DNA of 64,000 nucleotides from Mycolicibacterium komossense (GTDB taxonomy: Bacteria; Actinomycetota; Actinomycetes; Mycobacteriales; Mycobacteriaceae): contig NZ_JACKTY010000047.1 of NCBI RefSeq assembly GCF_025822605.1, forward strand, positions 63,652-127,651, written 5' to 3'. A program made the translations under genes and the position numbers. The notes beneath the pieces were generated by a model. It worked only from the letters and a program-made list of their open reading frames with translations. It was not told where the DNA came from and made no database searches. Position 1 is the stretch's first letter; every line of letters begins with the position of its first letter. Positions 17,945-26,246 of this stretch are shown here, piece by piece.

Positions 17945-19342
17945 TCACGACACCGACGGGCGACGATCGGCCCACGGATGGTCGGCTTCGATCTCTCCAC
18001 ACAGCGACAGCAGCGTCGCCTCGTCGTACGGCCGCCCGACGAGCTGGATCGACAGCGGCAACCCGTTGCGGTCCAGCCCCCACGGGACGACCGCTGCCGG
18101 TTGGCCAGTCGCATTGAACAGCGCCTGGTAGGGAACCCGCGCAGCGACCAGCGACAGGGTCGAGACGGCGCCGCGTTTGCGGTAGGCGCCGATCCGCGAC
18201 GGGCCGGTCGCCGCACCGGGCGTGATCACCACGTCGACGTCGCCGAAAATGGCCCCCACCCGGGCGGCGATCTCGGACTCGGCCTCGCGGATCCGCGCAA
18301 TTCGCTTGTCGGAGAACATACTTCCGATCCGGGCCATCCCTCGCGTGCGGGAATCGAGGCGCTCGGGATGCGGCAGCGCCCGGACATCGTCGTAAATACC
18401 GCGGAAGTAGCGCGGCAGCACATGGCCGTACACCGCCTTCACCGGATAGTCGAAATCCCGCACGACGACCTCGTGGCCGAGTTCGCGCAGAACCGCGCCG
18501 GCCTGGTGCACCGCCGCCCGCTGCTCGGCATCGCGATATGCGGTCAGCAGCGGAGGGACCTTGGTACTCAACGCGATTCGCAGCCGGTTCGGTGGCCGCG
18601 ACACCGCGCCGACGAAACCACCGTCGGGACCTGGCATCGACTTGTCGGCGGTGACGTCCAGGAACAGCGCGGCGTCCTCCACGGTGTGCGTCAGCGGCCC
18701 GTTGACGGACATGCCGCACCAGGCGTCGTCGTGCGGCGCCAACGGCACCCGGCCGCGCTGGGGTTTGATCCCGAACAAGCCACACCACGTCGCCGGAATC
18801 CGTATCGAACCCGCGCCGTCGGAACCCAGCGCCAGTGACGCCAGCCCCGCCGCGACCGCAGCGCCGCTGCCGCCGCTGCTACCGCCCGGCGTTCGCGAGA
18901 CATCCCACGGGTTGTGGGTGGCCCCGAAGCTGACGGATTCGGTGAATGGCCAGATCATCATCTCCGGCACTGCGGTCTTGCCGAGGATCACCGCGCCCGC
19001 CTCGCGCAGCAGTCGCACCACCTCGGCGTCCTTGCTCACTGCCGGACCGTGGGCGCTGCTGCCGTAGGTAGTGGTCTGGCCGGCCACGTCGACGTCGTCC
19101 TTGATCGCGATCGGCACCCCCAGCAGCGGCAGCCGCTCACCGTCGTCGAGGCGGTGCTGCGCTTCCTCGGCCGCGGCTCGCGCCGAGTCGGCGAGCACGA
19201 CGCGATAGGCGCGCAGCTCGGGATCGAGGCGGGCGATGCGCTCCAGATACAGGTCGGTGAGCGCGGGGGCGGTCACCTCGCCGACGCGGAGCATGCGGGC
19301 GTGTTCGGCGGCCCCGGCGAACGCCAATTCGATCGAGTCCAT
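17945..19342 (-). CDS. amiB2: Amidase AmiB2 (amidase signature family)
   Basis: A 465-residue amidase-signature enzyme that hydrolyses a carboxamide to acid and ammonia. The Ser-cisSer-Lys triad is visible: Lys in PIAIKDDVD, the Gly/Ser core GGSSGGSGAAVAAG and the nucleophile segment GSDGAGSIRIPA. The ATG at 19342 gives the family start MDSIELAFAGAAEHARML and a length close to M. tuberculosis AmiB2 (462). The open frame from 19597 is overlap with the AraC gene and is not used. Natural substrate not known. Confidence 0.87.
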   Translation of the reverse strand: MDSIELAFAGAAEHARMLRVGEVTAPALTDLYLERIARLDPELRAYRVVLADSARAAAEEAQHRLDDGERLPLLGVPIAIKDDVDVAGQTTTYGSSAHGPAVSKDAEVVRLLREAGAVILGKTAVPEMMIWPFTESVSFGATHNPWDVSRTPGGSSGGSGAAVAAGLASLALGSDGAGSIRIPATWCGLFGIKPQRGRVPLAPHDDAWCGMSVNGPLTHTVEDAALFLDVTADKSMPGPDGGFVGAVSRPPNRLRIALSTKVPPLLTAYRDAEQRAAVHQAGAVLRELGHEVVVRDFDYPVKAVYGHVLPRYFRGIYDDVRALPHPERLDSRTRGMARIGSMFSDKRIARIREAESEIAARVGAIFGDVDVVITPGAATGPSRIGAYRKRGAVSTLSLVAARVPYQALFNATGQPAAVVPWGLDRNGLPLSIQLVGRPYDEATLLSLCGEIEADHPWADRRPSVS

Positions 19343-19359
19343 TGCGGCAGCGTATCGGG

Positions 19360-20181
19360 CTAGGTCCCGTGCCTCGTCGCGTATTCGCCCGGAGTGCAGC
19401 CGAGCATCGAACGGAAGTCGTTGGCAAAGTGGGCCTGGTCGTACCAGCCGAGCCGGACGGCCAGGTCGGCGAGATCGGCCGTCGGCTCGGTCTCGATGTC
19501 CAGCGCCGCCTGCTGCAGCCGGTAGCGGCACAGCACCCATTTCACCGGGACCCCGACGTAGTGCCGGAACACCCGTTGGGTGGTGCGGGAACTCCACGGC
19601 GAGCGTTCCATCACCTGCCCGACCCGGTGCAGCTCGTTGTCGTCCCGGATCACGTCCAGCAGGCTCCTCAGACGACCGTAGGTTGCGTCGGGCTCGGCGC
19701 GGTGCGAGGCGATGGCGTCATCGATCCGGGCGGCGCTGCGCTGACTGTCTTCGGTGAGACGCACTGGTGCAGCGAACAATGTGTTGTCCAAGGCCGCGAC
19801 CCGCCCGGTGTAGTCCGCTGCGGAACGACCGAAGCGCGCGGTGAATCCGCCCGGCCGGAACCTGGCGCCCACGACGGCGCCCGACCCGTTCAGTGTGGTG
19901 TGAAAGACGCGCTCGACCACGCCGTGAATCAAAGTGTTCGGCAAGGGATGGCCATGGCGCGTCTGCTCGCTGCCCCACTCGTGTGTGAGGTGCATGCACG
20001 GGAAGGTGATCACGGCGCTGTCGAACGGCTGTCGATCACGCAGATCCCAACGCACGGACCAGAAGTGCTCGACGAACTCGGCGCAGCGCGGCGAGGGCGG
20101 CCAGCGATCCAGGTCGAACACCGCCGCCGATGCGGGCCTGCCGACAACACCGCGTTCTGGCGCGTTTTTCCAAGCCTCCAC
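19360..20181 (-). CDS. AraC-family transcriptional regulator
   Basis: A 273-residue regulator. The N-terminal ~150 residues are a small ligand-binding domain (PPSPRCAEFVEHFWSVRWDL). The C-terminal AraC HTH is VGQVMERSPWSSRTTQRVFRHYVGV with the second helix-turn-helix LADLAVRLGWYDQAHFANDFRSMLG. The GTG start at 20181 is only 28 bp from the divergent VOC gene, so it probably controls that gene and itself. Ligand unknown. Confidence 0.85.
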   Translation of the reverse strand: MEAWKNAPERGVVGRPASAAVFDLDRWPPSPRCAEFVEHFWSVRWDLRDRQPFDSAVITFPCMHLTHEWGSEQTRHGHPLPNTLIHGVVERVFHTTLNGSGAVVGARFRPGGFTARFGRSAADYTGRVAALDNTLFAAPVRLTEDSQRSAARIDDAIASHRAEPDATYGRLRSLLDVIRDDNELHRVGQVMERSPWSSRTTQRVFRHYVGVPVKWVLCRYRLQQAALDIETEPTADLADLAVRLGWYDQAHFANDFRSMLGCTPGEYATRHGT

Positions 20182-20209
20182 GGGTCAAACCCTACGAAAC
20201 TCGGTCGAC

Positions 20210-20680
20210 ATGAACGTCAAACCTATTCCGGACGGCTACACCAGCCTGACCCCGTTTCTCGTCGTCGAGGGCGCCGCAGCCGCCATCGATTTCTACACCT
20301 CGGTGTTCGGAGCCGAACTGCTGGAAAAGATGGCGGGTCCGGGCGGCTCGATCACACACGCCGAATTGGACTTTGGGAACGGCCGGCTCCAACTGTCCGA
20401 CCCGAACCCGTCTTATCAGCTCGCAGCGCCACCCACATCGGACTCGGTGACCCACTCGATGGTGCTGTACTGCTCCGACGTCGACGGCGTGGTCGGGCGG
20501 GCCGCCGCAGCGGGTGCGGTGATCCGGGAAGCGGTGCAGACCTTCGTGACCGGTGACCGGTTCGCGTCGATCGTCGATCCCTTCGGCCAGCGCTGGGCGG
20601 TGATGACCCGGGTGGAGGACGTCGACGCCGCCGAACGGGATCGACGCCTCGACGACTGGGCACAGGACAACGTGACCTGA
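20210..20680 (+). CDS. VOC-family (glyoxalase/PhnB-like) protein
   Basis: A 156-residue vicinal-oxygen-chelate protein with PhnB-like features: LVVEGAAAAIDFYTSVFGAE near the start, HAELDFGNGRLQLSDP and the closing DPFGQRWAVMTRVEDV. Members of this branch include glyoxalase- and bleomycin-resistance-like proteins, so a specific reaction cannot be given. ATG 20210 gives MNVKPIPDGYTSLTPFL, the usual family start. It is divergently paired with the AraC regulator 28 bp away. Confidence 0.82.
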   Translation: MNVKPIPDGYTSLTPFLVVEGAAAAIDFYTSVFGAELLEKMAGPGGSITHAELDFGNGRLQLSDPNPSYQLAAPPTSDSVTHSMVLYCSDVDGVVGRAAAAGAVIREAVQTFVTGDRFASIVDPFGQRWAVMTRVEDVDAAERDRRLDDWAQDNVT

Positions 20681-20713
20681 GGCTCCGTCGGGGCGACCGG
20701 CTACGGTGGCGGC

Positions 20714-21148
20714 ATGTCTTGCATCTTCTGCGCCGTGATCGCGGGTGAGGCCCCTGCCGTCCGCGTCTACGAGGACGACGACTACCTCGCGATACTCGAC
20801 ATCCGACCGATCGTCCGGGGTCACACGCTGGTGTTGCCGAAGCTGCACACCGTCGACCTGACCGACACCCCGCCGGAAACCCTGGCTGGCATAGTGACCA
20901 TCGGCCAGCGCATCGCCCAGGCGGCCAGGAGCTCAGAGCTCAAGGCGGACGGCAACAACATCGTCATCAACGACGGAAAAGCGGCCTTTCAGAGCGTGTT
21001 CCACATTCACCTCCATGTGGCACCCCGCCAAGACGGTGACAAACTGTCGTTCGCCAAGGGCCTCGTCGTCCGGCGGGACCCCGACCGGGAGGCCACCGGC
21101 CGGATCCTGCGCGACGCGCTGGCCGAACTCGACGCGGCGAAAGAATGA
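20714..21148 (+). CDS. HIT-family nucleotide hydrolase (Rv1262c-type)
   Basis: A 144-residue histidine-triad protein. The N-terminal CIFCAVIAGE and the catalytic HIHLHVAPR (~residues 97-105) are both present. HIT proteins hydrolyse nucleoside phosphoramidates or dinucleotides. The gene is coupled to the next by ATGA and matches M. tuberculosis Rv1262c in length and context (beside amiB2 and the Rv1261c-type gene). Confidence 0.9.
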   Translation: MSCIFCAVIAGEAPAVRVYEDDDYLAILDIRPIVRGHTLVLPKLHTVDLTDTPPETLAGIVTIGQRIAQAARSSELKADGNNIVINDGKAAFQSVFHIHLHVAPRQDGDKLSFAKGLVVRRDPDREATGRILRDALAELDAAKE

Positions 21149-21582
21149 GTGCACTGCGCAAAGTCGCGTTCAAGCTGCTGAGCGTGCACGACGCCATCTA
21201 CCAGCGCAGCGGCGGCTGGATCGGGCACCGAATTCCGTTCGCTCCGCCAAATCTGTTGCTGCACAGCATTGGAGCGAAAACCGGTAAGGCGCGGACAAAC
21301 ACGCTGACCTACGCCCAAGACGCGGGCAACTACCTGATCGTCGCATCCAATGCCGGCGCCAAGCGCTACCCCGGTTGGTACCACAACCTCAAGGCGCACC
21401 CGGACGTCGAGATCAACGTCGGGCCGACCCGGATCGCGGTGACCGCACAGATTGTCCTGCCCGACGATGCCGACTACGCGCGACTGTGGGCGATCACCAA
21501 CAAGAACAACTCCAACCGCTACGACTCCTATCAGGAGCGCACCGACCGGCCGATCGCCGTGATCGTGCTGAAGCCGCGCTGA
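21145..21582 (+). CDS. F420-dependent nitroreductase-family protein (Rv1261c-type)
   Basis: A 145-residue deazaflavin-dependent nitroreductase family (Ddn/FDOR-A) protein. Recognisable parts are IPFAPPNLLLHSIGAKTGKARTN..., the beta strand YLIVASNAGAKRYPGWYHNL and the closing DRPIAVIVLKPR. These enzymes use reduced F420; the native substrate of this one is unknown. Its ATG overlaps the HIT gene stop. Context matches Rv1261c. Confidence 0.87.
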   Translation: MSALRKVAFKLLSVHDAIYQRSGGWIGHRIPFAPPNLLLHSIGAKTGKARTNTLTYAQDAGNYLIVASNAGAKRYPGWYHNLKAHPDVEINVGPTRIAVTAQIVLPDDADYARLWAITNKNNSNRYDSYQERTDRPIAVIVLKPR

Positions 21583-21604
21583 GGAGCGGCGCCAAAAGAC
21601 CCCG

Positions 21605-22666
21605 CTAGAACAGCTCTTTGGACAGCAGTTCCAGCGTCTGCTCGCGGGCGGGTGCCGTCGCGGGATCGGTTCCGCGGTAGGCCGAGCCCACCGGGTTGAT
21701 CATCACTTCATCGACGTCGTAACGCGTGGCGATGGCGCGGACCTGGTCGGCCGCTTCAGCAGGGGCGCCGACAATGGATTTGCCAAAACCCGATTCGACA
21801 ATGGCCTGCTCCTGCGCGGTCAGACCGGTCGCCTGAGCATCCTCCACCAGGTCCAGGGCGTGCAGCGGTTTACCCGTCCGCAACGCCGCCATCATCTGCA
21901 GGTTCGCCAACAGTAGGGCCTCGGCCTCGTCGCGGGTAGGGGCGACCGACGCGTTGACCGTCATGAAGGTGACGGGCTCGGCGGCCAGATCGCTGGGACG
22001 GAACTCCGTGCGATAGATCTCGAGCGCTTCTTCGGTGCCCTGCCCGGCGAAGTGATGGGCGAACACGTACGGCAGCCCCTTGGCCGCCGCGAGGTGCGCG
22101 GAGTACATCGACGAGCCGAGCAGCCAGACCCGGGGTTCGCCGGCCGCTGCCGGGGTGGCTTTGAGGATGTAGTCGGGCCGCCCCAAGTGGGCGGGCAGTT
22201 CGACGCGGACGCCGGTGGCGCTCATCATCGCCGCGACCTCGTCGAGGTACTGCGGGAACTTGTCGATGTCCGCCCGCTCAGCTTGCGCGTCGCGGCCTCT
22301 TGATCCGCGCAGCACCATCGACACCACCGGATCCGAGCCGGGCGCGCGGCCCAGGCCCAGGTCGATGCGGCCCGGGGCGGCGGCTTCCAGCAGAGCGAAC
22401 TGCTCGGCGACCGCCAGCGGGGCGTGGTTGGGCAGCATCACCCCGCCGGAGCCGAGGCGGATCTGCGTCGTCTGGGCGGCGAGGTAGGCCAGCACCACCG
22501 GCGGGCTGGTGGCCGCGACAGCGGGCATGTTGTGGTGCTCGGCCACCCAGTAGCGGGTGTAGCCGAGCCGATCAGCGGTCTGCGCGAGTCGCACGGTGGC
22601 AGCGAGCGCGTGCGCGGAGGTCTGGTCGGTGCGGACGGGAACGAGGTCAAGGACAGATAGCCGCAT
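21605..22666 (-). CDS. LLM-class flavin-dependent oxidoreductase (MsnO8-like)
   Basis: A 353-residue bacterial-luciferase-like oxidoreductase. It begins LSVLDLVPVRTDQTSAHAL, with YWVAEHHNMPAVAATSPPV near residue 40, IRLGSGGVMLPNHAPL, and LGLGRAPGSDP near 105; this is the alkanal-monooxygenase-like branch. ATG 22666 follows AGGA at ideal spacing and gives the family start. The open frame up to 22723 runs into a palindromic repeat and is not coding. Confidence 0.88.
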   Translation of the reverse strand: MRLSVLDLVPVRTDQTSAHALAATVRLAQTADRLGYTRYWVAEHHNMPAVAATSPPVVLAYLAAQTTQIRLGSGGVMLPNHAPLAVAEQFALLEAAAPGRIDLGLGRAPGSDPVVSMVLRGSRGRDAQAERADIDKFPQYLDEVAAMMSATGVRVELPAHLGRPDYILKATPAAAGEPRVWLLGSSMYSAHLAAAKGLPYVFAHHFAGQGTEEALEIYRTEFRPSDLAAEPVTFMTVNASVAPTRDEAEALLLANLQMMAALRTGKPLHALDLVEDAQATGLTAQEQAIVESGFGKSIVGAPAEAADQVRAIATRYDVDEVMINPVGSAYRGTDPATAPAREQTLELLSKELF

Positions 22667-22706
22667 AACTTGTCCTAACAGCTCCCGCGTCTGGTTCGTT
22701 CCCGGT

Positions 22707-22755
22707 GGTTTCGGCGTGCGCATAGTCGCTCAGCGGTTACGAACACGCCGAAATC
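22707..22755. repeat. Palindromic intergenic element, copy 2
   Basis: The 49-bp core of the element at 7487-7535 recurs here with 39 of 49 identical positions. The stem is 10 bp (TTTCGGCGTG at 22709-22718 and CACGCCGAAA at 22744-22753) and the loop again contains CGCTCAGCGG. It lies just past the stop of udgB (22758) and upstream of the flavin oxidoreductase. A terminator role for udgB fits. Confidence 0.8.
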
Positions 22756-22757
22756 AC

Positions 22758-23588
22758 TCACATGCGGGCGCGGCGACGGGCATCGGTGAAGACGTCGTCG
22801 AGCATGGCGGGGGTAAGCCGGCCGGTGAACATGTTCTGCTGGCTGGGGTGATAACAGCCGAGGAGCTGCAGACCCGACGCGAGCTCCGCGACAACACCGT
22901 GCCCGAACTTCGGTTTCGGTCCTGGGACGAGTTCATCGGCGAGCATGGCCAGCGCCACCTGCCAGGCGAACCCACCGAGTGCGACCACCACTCGAACGTG
23001 CGGCCGGATCAGCGACCATTCGGCAGCCAGCCACGGCGAGCACGTCGACCGCTCGGCCGGTGTCGGCTTGTTGTCGGGCGGCGCACAGTGCACCGGTGCG
23101 GCTATCCGAATCTTATTGGCCCGCAATCCATCTGCGGCGTCGACACTGGTCGCCTGCGACACCAGACCACAGCGATACAGCGCGGCGAACAGCTGATCAC
23201 CGGAGCGGTCACCGGTGAACATCCGCCCGGTCCGGTTCGCCCCGTTGGCGGCGGGCGCCAACCCGACGATCAGCAGCCGTGGTTTCAGCGCACCCCAACT
23301 GGGCACCGGCCGACCCCAGTACGGCTGGTCGATGAACGACCGCCGCTTGACCTCGGCGACCTCCTCGCGCCACGTCACCAGCCGGGGGCAGGCGCGGCAG
23401 ACGGTGACTTCGGCGTCGAGCTCGGCCACACTGCCGGCACCGCCGGCGAGTCGGGCGACCGCCGCCGCATCACCGGCCACCGGCGTCGCCGCGGTGGCTG
23501 GATCACCAGGCCAGCCGGTGCCGGGCGGGACTGGCGACGGGAACGCCTGGCCGGTCCGAGGATGAGGCAACATCAGCCCATCGTGCAC
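22758..23588 (-). CDS. udgB: Type 5 uracil-DNA glycosylase UdgB
   Basis: A 276-residue family-5 UDG that removes uracil and other deaminated bases from DNA. Cysteines of the Fe-S cluster (VCRACPRLV and others) are visible, with motif A LIVGLAPAANGANRTGRMF and motif B CYHPSQQN near the C-terminus. The start is GTG 23588 or ATG 23573; the latter gives MLPHPRTGQAFPSP. It is divergent from the Tap-like gene across ~25 bp. Context and family match M. tuberculosis Rv1259. Confidence 0.9.
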   Translation of the reverse strand: MHDGLMLPHPRTGQAFPSPVPPGTGWPGDPATAATPVAGDAAAVARLAGGAGSVAELDAEVTVCRACPRLVTWREEVAEVKRRSFIDQPYWGRPVPSWGALKPRLLIVGLAPAANGANRTGRMFTGDRSGDQLFAALYRCGLVSQATSVDAADGLRANKIRIAAPVHCAPPDNKPTPAERSTCSPWLAAEWSLIRPHVRVVVALGGFAWQVALAMLADELVPGPKPKFGHGVVAELASGLQLLGCYHPSQQNMFTGRLTPAMLDDVFTDARRRARM

Positions 23589-23612
23589 TGCTAGATTTTG
23601 CGGCGATATCCC

Positions 23613-24857
23613 ATGTCCAAGAGCAAGCGCGGTCCCCTACTTCTGATCCTGTTCGCCGCGTTGATGGCGGGGGCGGGCAACGGCATCTCGATGGTCGCGT
23701 TCCCCTGGCTGGTGCTGCAGCACAACGGGTCGGCGGTGGACGCCTCGATCGTTGCGATGGCGGGCACCCTGCCGCTGCTGGCGTCGACGCTGATCGCGGG
23801 CACCGCGGTCGATTTCATCGGCCGCAGGCGCATCTCGATGATCGCCGACGGACTGTCTGCGCTGTCGGTGGCAGCGGTGCCGCTCATCGCGCTGGCCTTC
23901 GGCGTCGAGGCGGTCAACGTCGTGGTGCTGGCCACCCTGGCGGCGTTCGGTTCCCTGTTCGACCCCGCCGGGCTGACGGCGCGGGAATCGATGCTGCCCG
24001 AGGCCGCCACCCGCGCCGGCTGGAGCCTGGACCACGCCAACAGCGTCTACGAGGCGATCTTCAACCTGGCCTACATCGTCGGGCCCGGCATCGGCGGTCT
24101 GCTGATCGCCACGTTGGGCGGGATCACCACGATGTGGGTGACGGCGGCGACCTTCGTGTTGTCGATCATCGCGATCTCCGCTCTGCGGGTGTTCCAGCTG
24201 GAAGGTGCGGGCAAGCCCGACCGGGCGACCCGGCCCGAGAGCGTCTGGTCCGGGATCATCGAGGGCCTGAGCTTCGTCTGGCGCAACAAGGTGCTGCGGA
24301 CACTGGCCTTCGTCGATCTAGCCGCAACCGGGCTCTATATGCCGATGGAGAGCGTGCTGTTCCCGAAGTACTTCACCGACCGCAACGAACCCGCGCATCT
24401 GGGCTGGGTGTTGATGGCCCTGTCCCTCGGCGGGTTGGTGGGCGCGCTGGGTTACGCCGTGCTGTCGCGATACACCAAGCGGCGCACGGTCATGCTGGTG
24501 GCCCTGCTGACGTTGGGCGTGGCCATGACGGTGATCGCATTCCTGCCGCCGCTGCCATTGATCCTGGCGCTGTGCGCGGTGGTGGGGTTCGTCTACGGGC
24601 CCATCGCGCCGATCTACAACTACGTCATGCAGACCCGCGCCCCGCAGCATCTGCGGGGCCGGGTGGTCGGCGTGATGGGGTCGCTCGCCTACGCCGCCGG
24701 CCCACTCGGCCTGGTGCTCGCCGGACCGCTGGCCGACACCTTCGGCCTCAAAGTGACGTTTCTGGCGCTGGCACTGCCGATGTTGGTGCTGGGATTGGCA
24801 GCCCTGGGACTGTCGTCGCTGCGCGAGTTGGATCAGCCGGTGACACCCGACTCGTAG
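23613..24857 (+). CDS. tap: Tap-like MFS multidrug efflux transporter
   Basis: A 414-residue, 12-helix major facilitator of the Tap/MefA branch. The start MSKSKRGPLLLILFAALMAGAG, the loop RRRISMIADGLSAL after helix 2, YAAGPLGLVLAGPLADTFGL and the final LSSLRELD all agree with my memory of M. tuberculosis Tap (Rv1258c), an exporter linked to aminoglycoside and tetracycline tolerance. ATG 23613 is preferred to the upstream TTG. Drug specificity of this copy is not shown. Confidence 0.87.
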   Translation: MSKSKRGPLLLILFAALMAGAGNGISMVAFPWLVLQHNGSAVDASIVAMAGTLPLLASTLIAGTAVDFIGRRRISMIADGLSALSVAAVPLIALAFGVEAVNVVVLATLAAFGSLFDPAGLTARESMLPEAATRAGWSLDHANSVYEAIFNLAYIVGPGIGGLLIATLGGITTMWVTAATFVLSIIAISALRVFQLEGAGKPDRATRPESVWSGIIEGLSFVWRNKVLRTLAFVDLAATGLYMPMESVLFPKYFTDRNEPAHLGWVLMALSLGGLVGALGYAVLSRYTKRRTVMLVALLTLGVAMTVIAFLPPLPLILALCAVVGFVYGPIAPIYNYVMQTRAPQHLRGRVVGVMGSLAYAAGPLGLVLAGPLADTFGLKVTFLALALPMLVLGLAALGLSSLRELDQPVTPDS

Positions 24858-24866
24858 GATCGAGAC

Positions 24867-26237
24867 GTGGCTCAGATCACCAACCTGGCGGCACTGACCG
24901 CGGAGCTCCCGGACGGCACCGTCGTGACCGACCCCGACATCTTGGCGTCCTACCGCCAAGACCGGGCGTTCGACCCCGACGCAGGCACCCCACTGGCCGT
25001 GGTCCGGCCGCGCCGGACCGAAGAAGTCCAGACGGTGCTGCGCTGGGCCAGCGCGAACGGCGTGCCGGTGGTGCCGCGCGGTCAGGGTACCGGGCTGTCC
25101 GGCGGTGCGACCGCCGTCGACGGCGGCATCGTGCTCTCGACGGAGAAGATGCTCGATATCACCGTCGACCCGGTGACCCGTACCGCCGTGGCTCAGCCCG
25201 GATTGCTCAACTCCGAGGTGAAGAAGGCCGTCGCTGAGCACGGGCTCTGGTATCCCCCGGACCCGTCATCATTCGAGATCTGCAGCATCGGCGGCAACAT
25301 CGCCACCAACGCCGGCGGGCTGTGCTGCGTGAAATACGGCGTCACCACCGACTACGTCCTGGGCCTGCAGGTGGTGCTGGCCGACGGCACCGCCGTGCGG
25401 CTCGGCGGCCCACGGCTGAAAGACGTTGCGGGACTGAGCTTGACGAAGTTGTTCGTCGGTAGCGAGGGCACTCTCGGCGTGGTCACCGAGGTGACTTTGC
25501 GACTGTTGCCGCCGCAGCACACGCCGTGCACGGTGGTGGCCTCGTTCGACTCGGTGCGCTCGGCCGCCGACGCAGTCCTGGCGATCACCGCGAAGATCCG
25601 GCCCGCGATGCTGGAGTTCATGGACTCCGTCGCCATCAACGCCGTCGAGGACAAACTCAAGATGGGTCTGGACCGGGGGGCGGCGGCGATGATGGTGGCC
25701 GCCTCCGACGAACGTGGCGCCAACGGCGCCGAAGATGCCGAGTTCATGGCCACGGTGTTCACCGAAAGCGGTGCCACCGAAGTGTTTTCGACTGCCGATC
25801 CGGACGAGGGTGAGGCGTTCGTCGCGGCCCGGCGCTTCGCTATCCCCGCCGTCGAAGCCAAAGGGTCATTGCTGCTGGAAGATGTCGGGGTTCCACTGTC
25901 GGCGCTTGCCGATCTGGTCGCCGGCATCGAGAAAATGGCCGCCGACACCGGGCTGATGATCTCGGTGATCGCTCACGCCGGCGACGGCAACACCCATCCG
26001 CTGATCGTCTACAACCCCGCCGACGCCGCGGAGACCGAACGGGCCCAGAAGGCGTTCGGCGACATCATGGATCTCGCCGTCGGGCTCGGCGGCACCATCA
26101 CCGGCGAGCATGGGGTCGGCCGGTTGAAGAAGCCGTGGCTGCCGGGCTATCTGGGCCCGGAGGCGATGGAGCTCAACCGGCGGATCAAGAATGCGCTGGA
26201 CCCGGCTGGGATCCTGAATCCGGGCGCGATCCTCTGA
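24867..26237 (+). CDS. FAD-linked oxidase (GlcD/D-lactate dehydrogenase-like, Rv1257c-type)
   Basis: A 456-residue FAD_binding_4 oxidoreductase. The FAD-binding stretch VPVVPRGQGTGLSGGATAVDGGIV and SIGGNIATNAGG are present, and the C-terminal domain carries HAGDGNTHPLIVY and GTITGEHGVGRLKKPWL. Enzymes of this type oxidise 2-hydroxyacids such as glycolate or D-lactate. It starts with GTG 10 bp after tap. In M. tuberculosis its homologue is next to cyp130; here ~34 kb of other DNA follows before cyp130. Confidence 0.87.
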   Translation: MAQITNLAALTAELPDGTVVTDPDILASYRQDRAFDPDAGTPLAVVRPRRTEEVQTVLRWASANGVPVVPRGQGTGLSGGATAVDGGIVLSTEKMLDITVDPVTRTAVAQPGLLNSEVKKAVAEHGLWYPPDPSSFEICSIGGNIATNAGGLCCVKYGVTTDYVLGLQVVLADGTAVRLGGPRLKDVAGLSLTKLFVGSEGTLGVVTEVTLRLLPPQHTPCTVVASFDSVRSAADAVLAITAKIRPAMLEFMDSVAINAVEDKLKMGLDRGAAAMMVAASDERGANGAEDAEFMATVFTESGATEVFSTADPDEGEAFVAARRFAIPAVEAKGSLLLEDVGVPLSALADLVAGIEKMAADTGLMISVIAHAGDGNTHPLIVYNPADAAETERAQKAFGDIMDLAVGLGGTITGEHGVGRLKKPWLPGYLGPEAMELNRRIKNALDPAGILNPGAIL

Positions 26238-26246
26238 CGGCCGCCC

